Shown piece by piece: positions 1 to 7,319 of a stretch of DNA of 10,850 nt. A program made the position numbers and the translations under genes. Source of the DNA: Methanolobus sp. UBA474 (GTDB lineage Archaea; Halobacteriota; Methanosarcinia; Methanosarcinales; Methanosarcinaceae); the NCBI GenBank assembly GCA_002501695.1, contig DANZ01000029.1, forward strand, positions 1 to 10,850. Direction: 5' to 3'. The first letter of the stretch is position 1; every line of letters begins with the position of its first letter. Under the pieces are notes generated by a model that searched no databases, had not been told where the DNA came from, and was given only the letters and a program-made list of their open reading frames with translations.

Positions 1-675
1 CAATTTGAAGATGTGTGGGAATTGACAACGATCGGGGAATTAATAGCCGATGAAATGATCTCTTTACTTAGCACTGCTGACGTTCTGGACAGTGATATTG
101 ATTACTGGGGAAGCCATAGCCTTGATTTCATTCCATACCATCTTATTAAAAGAATGAATGAACTGGGAAAATGTAAGGTACTGAACACTCCCCTGTCAGG
201 TGAATATGAGCTTAACAGAGAGATAATTCAAACTTCTCCCATATCCGGGTCGCTTTTTATAGCTACTGCATTCATTCAGACAAAATGTCTGACAACTTTG
301 TCTGAAATGGCTAAGAAGAATGTGGATATATATCTGATCCTCTCCCAAAATGCACTTGACAACCTGAGAAGCCGTTATGCTGCATATGTTGAAAAGCTTA
401 TTAAAAGCAAGTCATTTCATTTTTATGTCTGTTCAAAAGAACTGGGGTTTCAAGCCTTTATGTACAATGACTACTATCTCCTGCTACATCTGCTGAAAAA
501 CAACGGAGAACATGACAGCAAACGTATCCTGTGCTCCAATCCATATGCTACTGAATGGGGAAAAGAGCTGTTTGGATATTATTTAAAGGACTCCAGGCCA
601 ATAACTGAAATGCAACTTAATTTCGATAAAGATAAAGTTAGCCGATTATTCAAGACTGAGATCGCAGGCTTGTAA
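1..675 (+). CDS. DUF1724-type winged-helix transcriptional regulator, 3' part (5' end outside window)
   Basis: The frame is open from the first base, so the start lies upstream; 224 codons are visible, ending in TAA. The visible part begins around WELTTIG, where family members leave the N-terminal winged-helix DNA-binding domain (probably about 60-70 residues missing) and enter the DUF1724 (PF08350) domain. Recognisable family features are the YWGSHSLDFIP stretch near the start, a central block of short strands and helices, and the WGKELFGYYLKDS segment near the C-terminus. DUF1724 proteins are expanded in Methanosarcinales, and some members of this regulator type control methyltransferase (methylotrophic) genes in Methanosarcina; the target here is unknown. 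The ligand, if any, is unknown. There are no transmembrane segments, so it should be cytoplasmic. It is followed by about 165 bases of AT-rich spacer and a dead gene, so no operon partner is visible downstream. The family call is confident; the function is known only in general terms. Confidence 0.82.
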   Translation, partial: QFEDVWELTTIGELIADEMISLLSTADVLDSDIDYWGSHSLDFIPYHLIKRMNELGKCKVLNTPLSGEYELNREIIQTSPISGSLFIATAFIQTKCLTTLSEMAKKNVDIYLILSQNALDNLRSRYAAYVEKLIKSKSFHFYVCSKELGFQAFMYNDYYLLLHLLKNNGEHDSKRILCSNPYATEWGKELFGYYLKDSRPITEMQLNFDKDKVSRLFKTEIAGL

Positions 676-840
676 CTAAGTTCATTCCCTGCCATCTTTG
701 ATGGGTTGGCCGGCAGTAAAAACATTTTAAATTTAAAAGAATGACATAATCACTCAACATCTGTTCTTACATTATAGGTGGTTTCATATTTCTTCTATAT
801 GACACATAATATCTTTTTATCTTCCAACAAAAGTTATTAA
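676..840. other. AT-rich intergenic spacer
   Basis: No coding signal is visible on either strand. It holds a weak inverted repeat (CTGCC at 689-693 with GGCAG at 712-716, 18-base loop), which could mark the end of the regulator transcript, and a perfect 14-bp AT palindrome at 725-738 (TTTTAAATTTAAAA) that could also serve as a TATA element. No trace of the missing 5' part of the MscS remnant that follows was recognised. Confidence 0.5.
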
Positions 841-1184
841 CGGAAAGAAAAACCCATTCTCAAAGTAGAGACTGATGTGATCGTATCCTATGGAGCGGAT
901 ATAGAGTATGTAAGAGGTCTTATCGTGGATTTCCTGAAAAGTGAGAAATGGATCATGCAGGAGAGACCTGCACAAGCATTACTTTTCGAATTCACAGAGC
1001 ATGGGGTGAAGTTCAGGGTCAGGTGTGGATAGAGGATTATGTGGATATCCGTATCTCCGAAGATAGGCTCAATATGGCTATCTACAAAGCCCTTATAAGC
1101 AAAAATATTACAATGCCGGCCCCGGAGCGGGTTATATACTTCACCTCTCCTGAAGACAGCAGGAGCGTTCCCCGGAAGGAATGA
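841..1184 (+). pseudogene. MscS-type mechanosensitive channel, C-terminal remnant with -1 frameshift
   Basis: Two frames together encode the cytoplasmic C-terminal domain of a small-conductance (MscS) channel. Frame one (841-1029) reads KVETDVIVSYGADIEYVRGL and continues to FRVRCG, then hits TAG at 1030-1032. The adjacent frame continues without a break from 1026 as WIEDYVDIRISEDRLNMAIY and ends at TGA 1182-1184. Restoring one base near 1025 would rejoin the two as ...RVRCWIEDYVD..., which fits the family pattern. Only about 111 residues remain: the transmembrane helices, the pore helix and the upper beta domain (roughly 180 residues) are absent, and a TAA at 838-840 closes the frame just upstream. 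No plausible start or ribosome binding site is present, so even without the frameshift it would not be a working channel. Its sequence differs clearly from the intact MscS gene at 8538-9422, so it is a dead paralogue and not a recent copy. Confidence 0.82.
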
Positions 1185-1195
1185 TTATGTCATTC
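1179..1195. terminator. Small inverted repeat spanning both convergent stop codons
   Basis: GAATGA (1179-1184) and TCATTC (1190-1195) form a perfect 6-bp stem around a 5-base loop. The TGA of the MscS remnant (1182-1184) and the TGA of the minus-strand permease (1192-1190) occupy mirror positions in the stem. It is a weak candidate for a bidirectional end-of-transcript structure, and a chance effect of two TGA stops facing each other is also possible. Confidence 0.3.
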
Positions 1196-2236
1196 ATGCT
1201 TTTTAGCTGATCTGACTTTCTTTGAATTCATTAACTTTGCCAGTTCTTCAGTTTCCTTAAAGCTTTCCAATATGATCTTGATAGACAGTGTAAGAGGGGT
1301 GGAGATCAGCGCGCCGGCCGGTCCCAGTACATAGACCCAGTAGACTATGGATATCAATACAACGGACGGTGACAATCCCAGGTCCCCTGCGGCCAATGAT
1401 GGAAGCAATACATCATCTGCGAGCATGTTAATGATCAAGATGACAATTATCACAGCCAGAGCTCCAAAAGGCCCATACTGGAGCAGTGCAAGGAATGCGG
1501 GCGGGAGGGATGCCAGGAACAGGCCAATATAGGGAATATAACTGAATGTGAACATCACAATACCCCAGAAAACAGCGAACTCGATACCGCCTATAAGAAG
1601 AGCTACAGTGATCGCCACTCCTGTAATAAGGTTTGTCTTTGTTCTCACTATCATGTAGTCCACAACAACTTTGCTGAATTCATGCAGTTTTGCCAGCAAT
1701 ACGAACTCCCCTTCAAGCTCTTTCTGCATCTTTTTCGGAGTTCCCGTAGAATCCAGTAAGAGGAACGCTGTTATGAAAACAATAAGAATTATTGTTGTAG
1801 TAGCATTTATAATTCCATTAAGGAGTCCCATTGAAAAACTTATAAGAGAGCCCCCCACCTCACGAAAGATCATACTAAGGGTCAGCTCTTGAGTGGAAGG
1901 AAGATACACTATAAGGGCTCCCATATAATCTTCCAACTCAGTCTCATATGCCGGCATCCGACTACTTAACTGGGCAACACTGACTGCGGTCAGAAGTCCG
2001 AAGACCGTGATGATCAGGATGAGCAGAAAGACAACTACACCGACGCTTAATATGGCAGGAACTCTTTTACTCTGGAGCCATTGGACAAGAGGGGAAAAGA
2101 TAAGTGCTGCAAAGAATGAAAAAATGAAAGTGATTAGTATTGATGAAATCTCTTGCATCTCTTTTGTCAGGAAGACTAAACCAATGCTTAACAAAAATAG
2201 CTTTACAGGAGTTGAAAGTATATGACTTTGCTGCAT
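1190..2236 (-). CDS. AI-2E family (PF01594) multi-pass membrane transporter
   Basis: A 348-residue integral membrane protein of the family that includes TqsA (autoinducer-2 export), PerM and some Na+/H+ antiporters; its substrate in archaea is unknown. Membrane segments are visible near residues 10-30, 33-52, 63-86, 135-160, 205-220, 222-245, 250-275 and 295-325. The family signature is the SYIPYIG turn at about 232-238, followed by a Pro-rich helix, ADDVLLPSLAAGDLGLSP and a Gly-rich last segment. The tail is short, charged and Lys-rich. I chose ATG at 2236 because GGGGGA lies 5 bases upstream. An in-frame ATG at 2281 would add 15 residues rich in AT-ending codons; it has no SD, but a TATA-like GGATATATT (minus strand, 2314-2306) ends 24 bases before it, so a leaderless start there cannot be excluded. 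The gene is monocistronic in this view, converging on the MscS remnant. A role in signalling is not implied by the family name. Confidence 0.85.
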   Translation of the reverse strand: MQQSHILSTPVKLFLLSIGLVFLTKEMQEISSILITFIFSFFAALIFSPLVQWLQSKRVPAILSVGVVVFLLILIITVFGLLTAVSVAQLSSRMPAYETELEDYMGALIVYLPSTQELTLSMIFREVGGSLISFSMGLLNGIINATTTIILIVFITAFLLLDSTGTPKKMQKELEGEFVLLAKLHEFSKVVVDYMIVRTKTNLITGVAITVALLIGGIEFAVFWGIVMFTFSYIPYIGLFLASLPPAFLALLQYGPFGALAVIIVILIINMLADDVLLPSLAAGDLGLSPSVVLISIVYWVYVLGPAGALISTPLTLSIKIILESFKETEELAKLMNSKKVRSAKKHE

Positions 2237-2305
2237 TATTTTCCCCCATATATTTTCTAAGGATATTTTCACTAATGTCATTCCATGAAGTGGGTGTGAC
2301 TTCTC

Positions 2306-2314
2306 AATATATCC
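2306..2314 (-). promoter_or_regulatory. TATA-like box upstream of the AI-2E family gene
   Basis: On the minus strand this reads GGATATATT. Its last base is 24 bases before the ATG at 2281 and about 69 before the SD-preceded ATG at 2236. With the usual archaeal spacing, transcription would begin near 2281-2286, giving either a leaderless mRNA for the longer protein or a leader of about 45-50 bases for the shorter one. Confidence 0.4.
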
Positions 2315-2691
2315 TTTTCAGTAGCATGCGATGTGTGCTGCTGGACTCGTTTCCCCGCCTGTGTGCCGCGGTCAGGAAACTATGGCTAATGCTATTCTAT
2401 CCTGTCCTTAACGAAGTTCTGATATCCGCTCGCCGCAATACCCCTAAATCAAGTATGCATATTTGCTATTTAAAACGAACTAATGGACCTTAAATATGTC
2501 ATGATAATTATTGGAGTTATATGATTAAACTAATATTATGGTAATAAACTATAAATAAAAAAATTTCTTTTTATTAGTGTAAAATGGCATTATTAAAATT
2601 TATATTTCCATCATATTTGTAGTAAATAATTCTTCAAAAACAATGTATTCGGGAAATAGCTACTTTGTAGAACTATAAGGAAGTGTGTACA
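2315..2691. other. Long divergent intergenic region, AT-rich in its right half
   Basis: Almost 380 bases with no gene I can support. The left half (to about 2470) is of mixed composition and has an open stretch on the plus strand, but that stretch is mostly antisense to the permease and shows no recognisable protein. The right half (about 2480-2690) is very AT-rich, with runs of A and T, an 8-bp AT-only hairpin (2554-2561 with 2568-2575, loop AATTTC) and several TATA-like strings such as TTTATATTT near 2600. It should contain the promoter of the response regulator at 2692. No recognisable riboswitch or RNA gene was seen. Confidence 0.5.
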
Positions 2692-3048
2692 ATGACAAGT
2701 GTCCTTGTGGTGGAAGATAATATAGAGAACATGGAATTGATCATTTGTCTCCTTAAAATGAAAGATTATAATTTTGAGGTAGCTATGGACGGAGAAAGAG
2801 CTATGGAGCTCGCCAACACATATAATTTTGATCTTATTATACTTGACCTATAGCTTCCTAAGATCAACGGTTTTGAGGTTCTTAAAAGGCTGAAGAACAC
2901 CCTAAATCCGAATGCGCCTGTTGTAGCTGTTACAGCATGTGTCCTGAAAAGGGATGAAGAGAATTTCATTGAAGAAAGATGTGCCTACTATCTCATAAAA
3001 CCATTTAGTATAACCGGGTTTTATGAAGCCGTTTCCATTCACCTTTAG
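2692..3048 (+). pseudogene. Single-domain response regulator (receiver) interrupted by in-frame TAG at codon 54; possible pyrrolysine readthrough
   Basis: The frame encodes a DivK/CheY-like receiver domain of 118 codons with all catalytic positions in place: acidic pair E8/D9, phospho-acceptor D52 (in FDLIILD), T81 (VVAVTA) and K103-P104 (LIKPF). One codon, TAG at 2851-2853, sits at position 54, two residues after D52, where relatives often have Gln (DIQLP); CAG to TAG is a single transition. The frame is otherwise undamaged. AAGGA lies about 10 bases before the ATG. The frame stops at TAG 3046-3048; if that too were read, five more residues (ESSTG) would follow to TAA at 3064-3066. There is no output domain and no kinase nearby, so it would be an orphan regulator acting through protein contact. 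Several normally conserved loop positions after T81 differ from DivK relatives (for example R96 where Gly is common), which fits relaxed selection. A nonsense pseudogene is the default reading; pyrrolysine at codon 54 is the alternative if the organism carries pylTSBCD. Confidence 0.75.
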
Positions 3049-3060
3049 GAAAGCAGCACA

Positions 3061-3080
3061 GGTTAATGAAAAAATTAACC
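3061..3080 (+). terminator. Hairpin downstream of the response regulator frame
   Basis: GGTTAAT (3061-3067) and ATTAACC (3074-3080) form a perfect 7-bp stem with the loop GAAAAA. It lies just after the TAG stop and overlaps the TAA at 3064-3066. It has no T-run directly after it, so it may protect the mRNA 3' end or help release; termination itself is uncertain. Confidence 0.4.
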
Positions 3081-3096
3081 GGGTTACACATTAAGT

Positions 3097-3127
3097 AAAA
3101 AGCCACCTTTTAGACAGAATGGCTTTT
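3097..3127. terminator. Bidirectional terminator-like hairpin between convergent genes
   Basis: AAAAGCCA (3098-3105) pairs perfectly with TGGCTTTT (3120-3127) across a 14-base loop. Because the stem starts with A's and ends with T's, each strand reads a stem followed by a T-run. This suits the 3' ends of both the rightward response regulator frame and the leftward P-type ATPase. Confidence 0.5.
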
Positions 3128-3149
3128 ACAGCTCCTGTTCTCAGTACAC

Positions 3150-5822
3150 CTATGTCATGTCTGCTTCCTTTTTGCCACCCCTCATCACAAACTTGATCCC
3201 CTCTATAATGAGCAGGGTAAGAAAAGCGGCTCCTAAAGGCAGCACCCAGTCCATAAGACCCAGGGGTGTCAGTTCGAATACCAGCTGCAATAGGGGGATG
3301 TATACCACACAAAGGATAAGCAGGAAAGTTATAAGCATTCCTATCAGCATCGACCGATTGGAGAACAATCCTCTGTTGATGGCAGAGCCCTCAAGGGATC
3401 TGAAGGCGTTTGGCACGAATAGCGCCATGCTCACTATGGTAACGAACGTAAGGGTTCTTGCCTTCTGCACGTCCGCGAAAGGGTCAGCCAGCAGGAACAC
3501 CAGGAAGGAAACAATGCTCATAGTAAGTGCTGTGCTGATCACAAGGGTCAGATTCCTCTTTCCGAGAATTTCTTCCTTCGGATCACGGGGTTTCCTGGAC
3601 ATTATATTATCTTTCACAGGCTCCATACCCAGAGAGATAGCTGGCACTACTTCATTGAACATGTTAATGAAAAGGATCTGCAGTGCCAGCAGGGGTACGT
3701 AATTGAATCCCAGAAGTGCTATTGTGATAAGTATCAGCATGATCTCTGTGAAGTTACGGGACACCAGGTATGTAGTGAACTTCTCGATGTTAGAGTAAAT
3801 ACCCCTTCCCATTTTCACAGCTTCAACAATTGTTGAGAAGTTATCATCCTGGAGTACCATCACACTGGCCTCCCTCGCCACATCCGTACCTTTAATGCCC
3901 ATAGCGATACCGATATCAGCTTTCCGCAATGCAGGCGCATCGTTGACCCCATCTCCGGTCATTGCCACAACATGTCCCCTGTCCTGAAGTGCGTTGATTA
4001 TCCTTAATTTCTGCTCGGGGCGCGCTCGTGCATATATATTCACTTTTTCCACTATACTACTGAACTCCTCATCGCTAAGTTCATCCAGTTCACTGCCCGT
4101 GATGGCACCGTCAGCCAGGATGTGCCTTATCTTTTCATTTGTGATACCTTCAAGGGATACAGTACCATCAGAGAGACCGATCTCCCGGGCAATAGCTTTT
4201 GCAGTCTCCTGGTTATCGCCTGTGATCATGACGACTTTAATGCCTGCCTTATGGCAGGTCCCGACAGATCTTTTTGCCTCTTCCCTTGGCGGATCTATCA
4301 ACGCCACCAGTCCCAAAAAGATCATGTCGTTTTCCAGTTCTCCACTACTGCTGCTTATGGTCCTGTATGCCAAAGCGAGCACACGATAGGTTTCCTGTGC
4401 AAGTGCATGGTTCTTATCAGCTATCTCCTCCCGGTCCTGCTCTGTAAATTCCCGCACACCTGAGGAGCTATATATGTGAGCACAGCGGTCAACCACCATC
4501 TCCGGAGCTCCTTTTGTAAAGGTTATTGCTTTCTCCTGTATAGTGTGCACTGTGCTCATCATCTTCCGTTCTGAGGTGAAGATTATTTCCTGCACCCTGG
4601 GCAGTTCATCATCCAGCTTACCTTTCCATATACCTGCTTTGGCTGCAGCCACCAATAAGGCTATTTCAGTCGGGTCCCCGATGCCCTTCCATTCATTGTT
4701 CAATTCTTCCAGTGCAGCATTGTTACATAAGACAGCTGCCCTTAGCAGCAGTTCCAGCCCTTTCTCGGTTCCAATATCCACGGAAGAAACGCCATCAAGT
4801 AGCTCCCCGATTGGCTCATATCCTTTTCCCGTTACACTGATATCCCTGCCAGGCAGTACTATTTTCCTTAGCGTCATTTCATTGCGGGTAAGAGTGCCTG
4901 TCTTGTCAGTACATATAACAGTAGTGGAGCCCAGTGTCTCCACACCCAGCATCCTGCGTATGATAGCATTCTGTTGTGCCATATGACGCATCCCGTTTGC
5001 AAGGGTAATGGTCATTGTAAGAGGCAGCCCTTCAGGTACTGCGGCCACAGCCAGGGCAATGGCGATCAAGAGCATCTCCGGCACTGGTGCGCCTTTATAT
5101 ATCCCCGTAATTAAGGTCACTAAAGAGGCGAACAGCGCTATGATGGCCAGTGTACGGGTAAGCTTTGTGATCTTTTTCTGAAGAGGAGTGGCTTCTTCCT
5201 TTTGCTGGACCAGTCCTGCTATCTTTCCCAGTTCTGTTCCCATACCCGTGGATGTCACAAGTGCACTGCATTTACCGTACACTATCTGGGTGCCTGCAAA
5301 GATCATTTCATTCTTTTCCTTGCTTACAGGCACACTCTCTCCGGTCAGTGCCGCTTCTTCCACCTGCAGTCCTAACATTTCTATCACGAGAGCATCTGCT
5401 GGCACTACATCTCCACTCTCAAGTACAAGGATGTCACCCGGAACAACATCCTGCGAGGGAATTTCTTTCAGTGTCCCTCCTCTGCGCACTCTTGTAAGGG
5501 GCTGCACGAATTTCTTGAGGGCTTCCATGGACTTCTCTGCCCTGTACTCCTGCAGGAACCCCATTAATATAACAAAAAGAATGATACCGCTTATAGCCCA
5601 GAAATTGATCACTTCACCAGCCAGTAATGCTATAATAGCTGCTGCAGCCAGCACCCATACTATCACGTTGGCAAGCTGTCTTACCAGCACCTTAAAAGGC
5701 GTGATCCTGTTCTTTTCTTCAAGCTGGTTCGGACCATATGTTCCAAGCCTTTTTACAGCTTCTTCATTTGCCAGTCCCTTTGAAGAACTACCTAACTTTA
5801 AAAAAGCCTCTTCAGTTTTCAT
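3150..5822 (-). CDS. P-type cation-translocating ATPase (type II, Ca2+/Na+-pump-like)
   Basis: An 890-residue ATP-driven cation pump in the cytoplasmic membrane. Order: N-terminal cation-ATPase domain (about 5-60), M1-M2 (53-90), actuator with TGES at 160-163, M3-M4 with the PEGLP turn at 263-267, phosphorylation site DKTGT with D306, nucleotide domain with KGAPE (437-441), hinge DPPR (510-513), TGDN (534-537), TGDGVND (622-628), then M5-M10. The length is near the family norm. In M5, N690 and E693 match the SERCA Asn/Glu pair; in M6 the pattern is N720-x-x-N723-E724 instead of Asn-x-x-Thr-Asp, so Ca2+, Mn2+ or a monovalent ion are all possible. I start at ATG 5822 because GGGAG lies 5 bases upstream; a GTG two codons earlier would overlap that SD. 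The stop is TAG, followed after two codons by TGA (3143-3141). It lies 138 bases after the CorC-type gene on the same strand, so the two may be co-transcribed and act together in divalent-cation balance. Confidence 0.93.
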   Translation of the reverse strand: MKTEEAFLKLGSSSKGLANEEAVKRLGTYGPNQLEEKNRITPFKVLVRQLANVIVWVLAAAAIIALLAGEVINFWAISGIILFVILMGFLQEYRAEKSMEALKKFVQPLTRVRRGGTLKEIPSQDVVPGDILVLESGDVVPADALVIEMLGLQVEEAALTGESVPVSKEKNEMIFAGTQIVYGKCSALVTSTGMGTELGKIAGLVQQKEEATPLQKKITKLTRTLAIIALFASLVTLITGIYKGAPVPEMLLIAIALAVAAVPEGLPLTMTITLANGMRHMAQQNAIIRRMLGVETLGSTTVICTDKTGTLTRNEMTLRKIVLPGRDISVTGKGYEPIGELLDGVSSVDIGTEKGLELLLRAAVLCNNAALEELNNEWKGIGDPTEIALLVAAAKAGIWKGKLDDELPRVQEIIFTSERKMMSTVHTIQEKAITFTKGAPEMVVDRCAHIYSSSGVREFTEQDREEIADKNHALAQETYRVLALAYRTISSSSGELENDMIFLGLVALIDPPREEAKRSVGTCHKAGIKVVMITGDNQETAKAIAREIGLSDGTVSLEGITNEKIRHILADGAITGSELDELSDEEFSSIVEKVNIYARARPEQKLRIINALQDRGHVVAMTGDGVNDAPALRKADIGIAMGIKGTDVAREASVMVLQDDNFSTIVEAVKMGRGIYSNIEKFTTYLVSRNFTEIMLILITIALLGFNYVPLLALQILFINMFNEVVPAISLGMEPVKDNIMSRKPRDPKEEILGKRNLTLVISTALTMSIVSFLVFLLADPFADVQKARTLTFVTIVSMALFVPNAFRSLEGSAINRGLFSNRSMLIGMLITFLLILCVVYIPLLQLVFELTPLGLMDWVLPLGAAFLTLLIIEGIKFVMRGGKKEADMT

Positions 5823-5960
5823 AAGCACTCCCTACTCCGGAAAAGCTTCAAGATTTGCCGGAAGGTGGTTTTGAGCATGCACTTTATTCTGAGATCATTA
5901 TTTGTCTTCATGGATCCGTTTTCATTCCGATCACAATTGGAGTCAGGACTATTCGATCAC
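5823..5960 (-). other. Spacer between the CorC-type gene and the P-type ATPase
   Basis: 138 bases on the transcribed (minus) strand, ending in the SD GGGAG before the ATPase ATG. AT-rich strings such as ACAAATAATG and GAATAAAG could give the ATPase its own promoter, but none is compelling and no clear terminator follows the CorC-type stop. Readthrough from the upstream gene is therefore plausible. Confidence 0.4.
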
Positions 5961-7295
5961 TCAGAGCCACTTTACGTCCTCATTGACTGTTCCTGAAGGC
6001 TGCGGAGCTTTCATGACCAGCACCTTGTCCACTTTATTGCCATCCATATCCACCACTTCATAACGCAGTCCCTTGAATTCGATATGATCTCCTGTTCTTG
6101 GTATGCGCTGCAGGATGAACATGATGAAACCGGCAATGGTCCTGTAATATCCGTGTTCTTCCTGTGGAAAGAAATCTAAAGATAAGGTATCCTTTAGTTT
6201 TTCGATAGGCGTATCCCCATCGATCAGCCAGGAGCCATCTTCTCTCAAAACCACCGGCATCTCTATAGGTTCTCCAAGAGATCTGACGTCTCCCACTATC
6301 GCTTCAAGGATGTCATGCAGAGTAATAAGCCCCTCAATGCTTCCGTATTCGTCAGTTATAAGAGCGATATGCACTCCTACCTCCTTGAATAACTCCAGGA
6401 GCTTCAGGACGGGGAGGGCTTCCGGCGCATAGAGCGGTTTTGTGACCTGTGCCCTTAGATCGACGGTACCTGATTCCACGATCTTTGCAAGGACATGCTT
6501 TACAGATACCATGCCGATAATATTGTCCAGATCCTTCTCATACACCGGAAAATAGGATCGGCCGCTGCGGATCATTATCTGCAGATTCTCATCGATGCTG
6601 TCATTCAGGTCGAGCGCGATAATATCAGTGTGATGGGTCATCAGGGATTTTACGCGAAGATCACCGATCTCAAGCACGCCTTCTATCATGCTCAGTTCCG
6701 CCATTTCAAATACCCCGGCTTCGGTCCCTTCCTCAAGCATGATCTTTATCTCCTCTTCTGTTACCGGCGGCTCAGTACTCTTCTGGATCCTCATAACGCG
6801 GAGCACAGCCTCGGTAGAAACACTGAGAATGAGGACCAACGGCTTTGCTATGGCAGAAAGGAACAACATGGGTTTTGCGACTTTAGATGCAATGGCTTCT
6901 GATTTATTGAGTGCTATCCGCTTTGGTACAAGTTCTCCGAAGATAAGGGTCAGGTAAGTTATCACGAGTACTACCAGGGTGATACTGAGCGCATTGCTGA
7001 TCGAGGCCAGAGCCGGGAACTGTCTCAGATAGGCTGCGAGACCCTGTGCCACAGTGGCTCCACCGAATGCACCGGCAAGAATACCTACCAGAGTGATCCC
7101 TATCTGGACCGTCGAGAGGAACGGAGTTAGTTCATTAGCAAGTTCAAGCGCAGATGCTGCCCCCTTGTCCCCTTCTTCTGCCTGTTGTTTGAGACGGCTT
7201 TTCTTAGATGAGACAAGGGCAAATTCAGACATAGCAAAGATGCCATTAAGTAAAATCAAAACAATGACAATGACTATTTCAAAACTGTAAGACAT
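5961..7295 (-). CDS. CNNM/CorC (HlyC) family membrane protein: DUF21, CBS pair, CorC_HlyC domain
   Basis: A 444-residue membrane protein of the family linked to Mg2+ (and Co2+) efflux; older names call it a haemolysin. Domains: DUF21 transmembrane domain (about 5-170), starting with the typical LLNGIFAMSEFALVSSKKSR stretch (residues 15-34) and containing GELVPKRIAL (120-129); a CBS pair (about 215-275 and 285-340) that usually senses Mg-ATP or adenosyl ligands; and a C-terminal CorC_HlyC domain (about 349-432) with DGDTPIEKL and the AGFIMFILQRIPRTGD core. I start at the ATG at 7295 because the protein then begins as family members do, just before the first membrane helix, and because a TATA box (minus strand TTTAAAATA, 7328-7320) ends 24 bases upstream, which fits leaderless transcription. 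The same frame stays open to an ATG at 7373, but those 26 residues are unlike the family and would lie upstream of that TATA box. The stop is TGA. It is the first gene of a possible unit with the P-type ATPase. Confidence 0.92.
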   Translation of the reverse strand: MSYSFEIVIVIVLILLNGIFAMSEFALVSSKKSRLKQQAEEGDKGAASALELANELTPFLSTVQIGITLVGILAGAFGGATVAQGLAAYLRQFPALASISNALSITLVVLVITYLTLIFGELVPKRIALNKSEAIASKVAKPMLFLSAIAKPLVLILSVSTEAVLRVMRIQKSTEPPVTEEEIKIMLEEGTEAGVFEMAELSMIEGVLEIGDLRVKSLMTHHTDIIALDLNDSIDENLQIMIRSGRSYFPVYEKDLDNIIGMVSVKHVLAKIVESGTVDLRAQVTKPLYAPEALPVLKLLELFKEVGVHIALITDEYGSIEGLITLHDILEAIVGDVRSLGEPIEMPVVLREDGSWLIDGDTPIEKLKDTLSLDFFPQEEHGYYRTIAGFIMFILQRIPRTGDHIEFKGLRYEVVDMDGNKVDKVLVMKAPQPSGTVNEDVKWL

Positions 7296-7319
7296 TTTGC
7301 ATTTACTAAAAGTTGACCA

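Noticed and set aside
725..738. Perfect 14-bp palindrome TTTTAAATTTAAAA as an operator
   Set aside because: It consists only of A and T in an AT-rich spacer and no gene starts at a suitable distance, so chance or a vestigial TATA element is more likely.
948..1184. A separate 78-residue gene starting at the ATG at 948
   Set aside because: Its first 26 residues come from the wrong frame of the MscS remnant; only the part from 1026 onward is homologous, so it is the second half of a frameshifted pseudogene.
2140..2493. 117-codon plus-strand frame reaching into the gap upstream of the AI-2E family gene
   Set aside because: Its first third is antisense to the permease, and the remaining part (2282-2493) shows no family features, no SD and no neighbour that would explain it.
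3157..3702. 181-codon open frame on the plus strand
   Set aside because: It is antisense to the last membrane helices of the P-type ATPase and has no recognisable domain or ribosome binding site.
5188..5874. 228-codon open frame on the plus strand
   Set aside because: It lies almost wholly antisense to the P-type ATPase, is Ser/Thr/Pro-rich in the way expected of a reversed membrane-protein gene, and matches no protein family.
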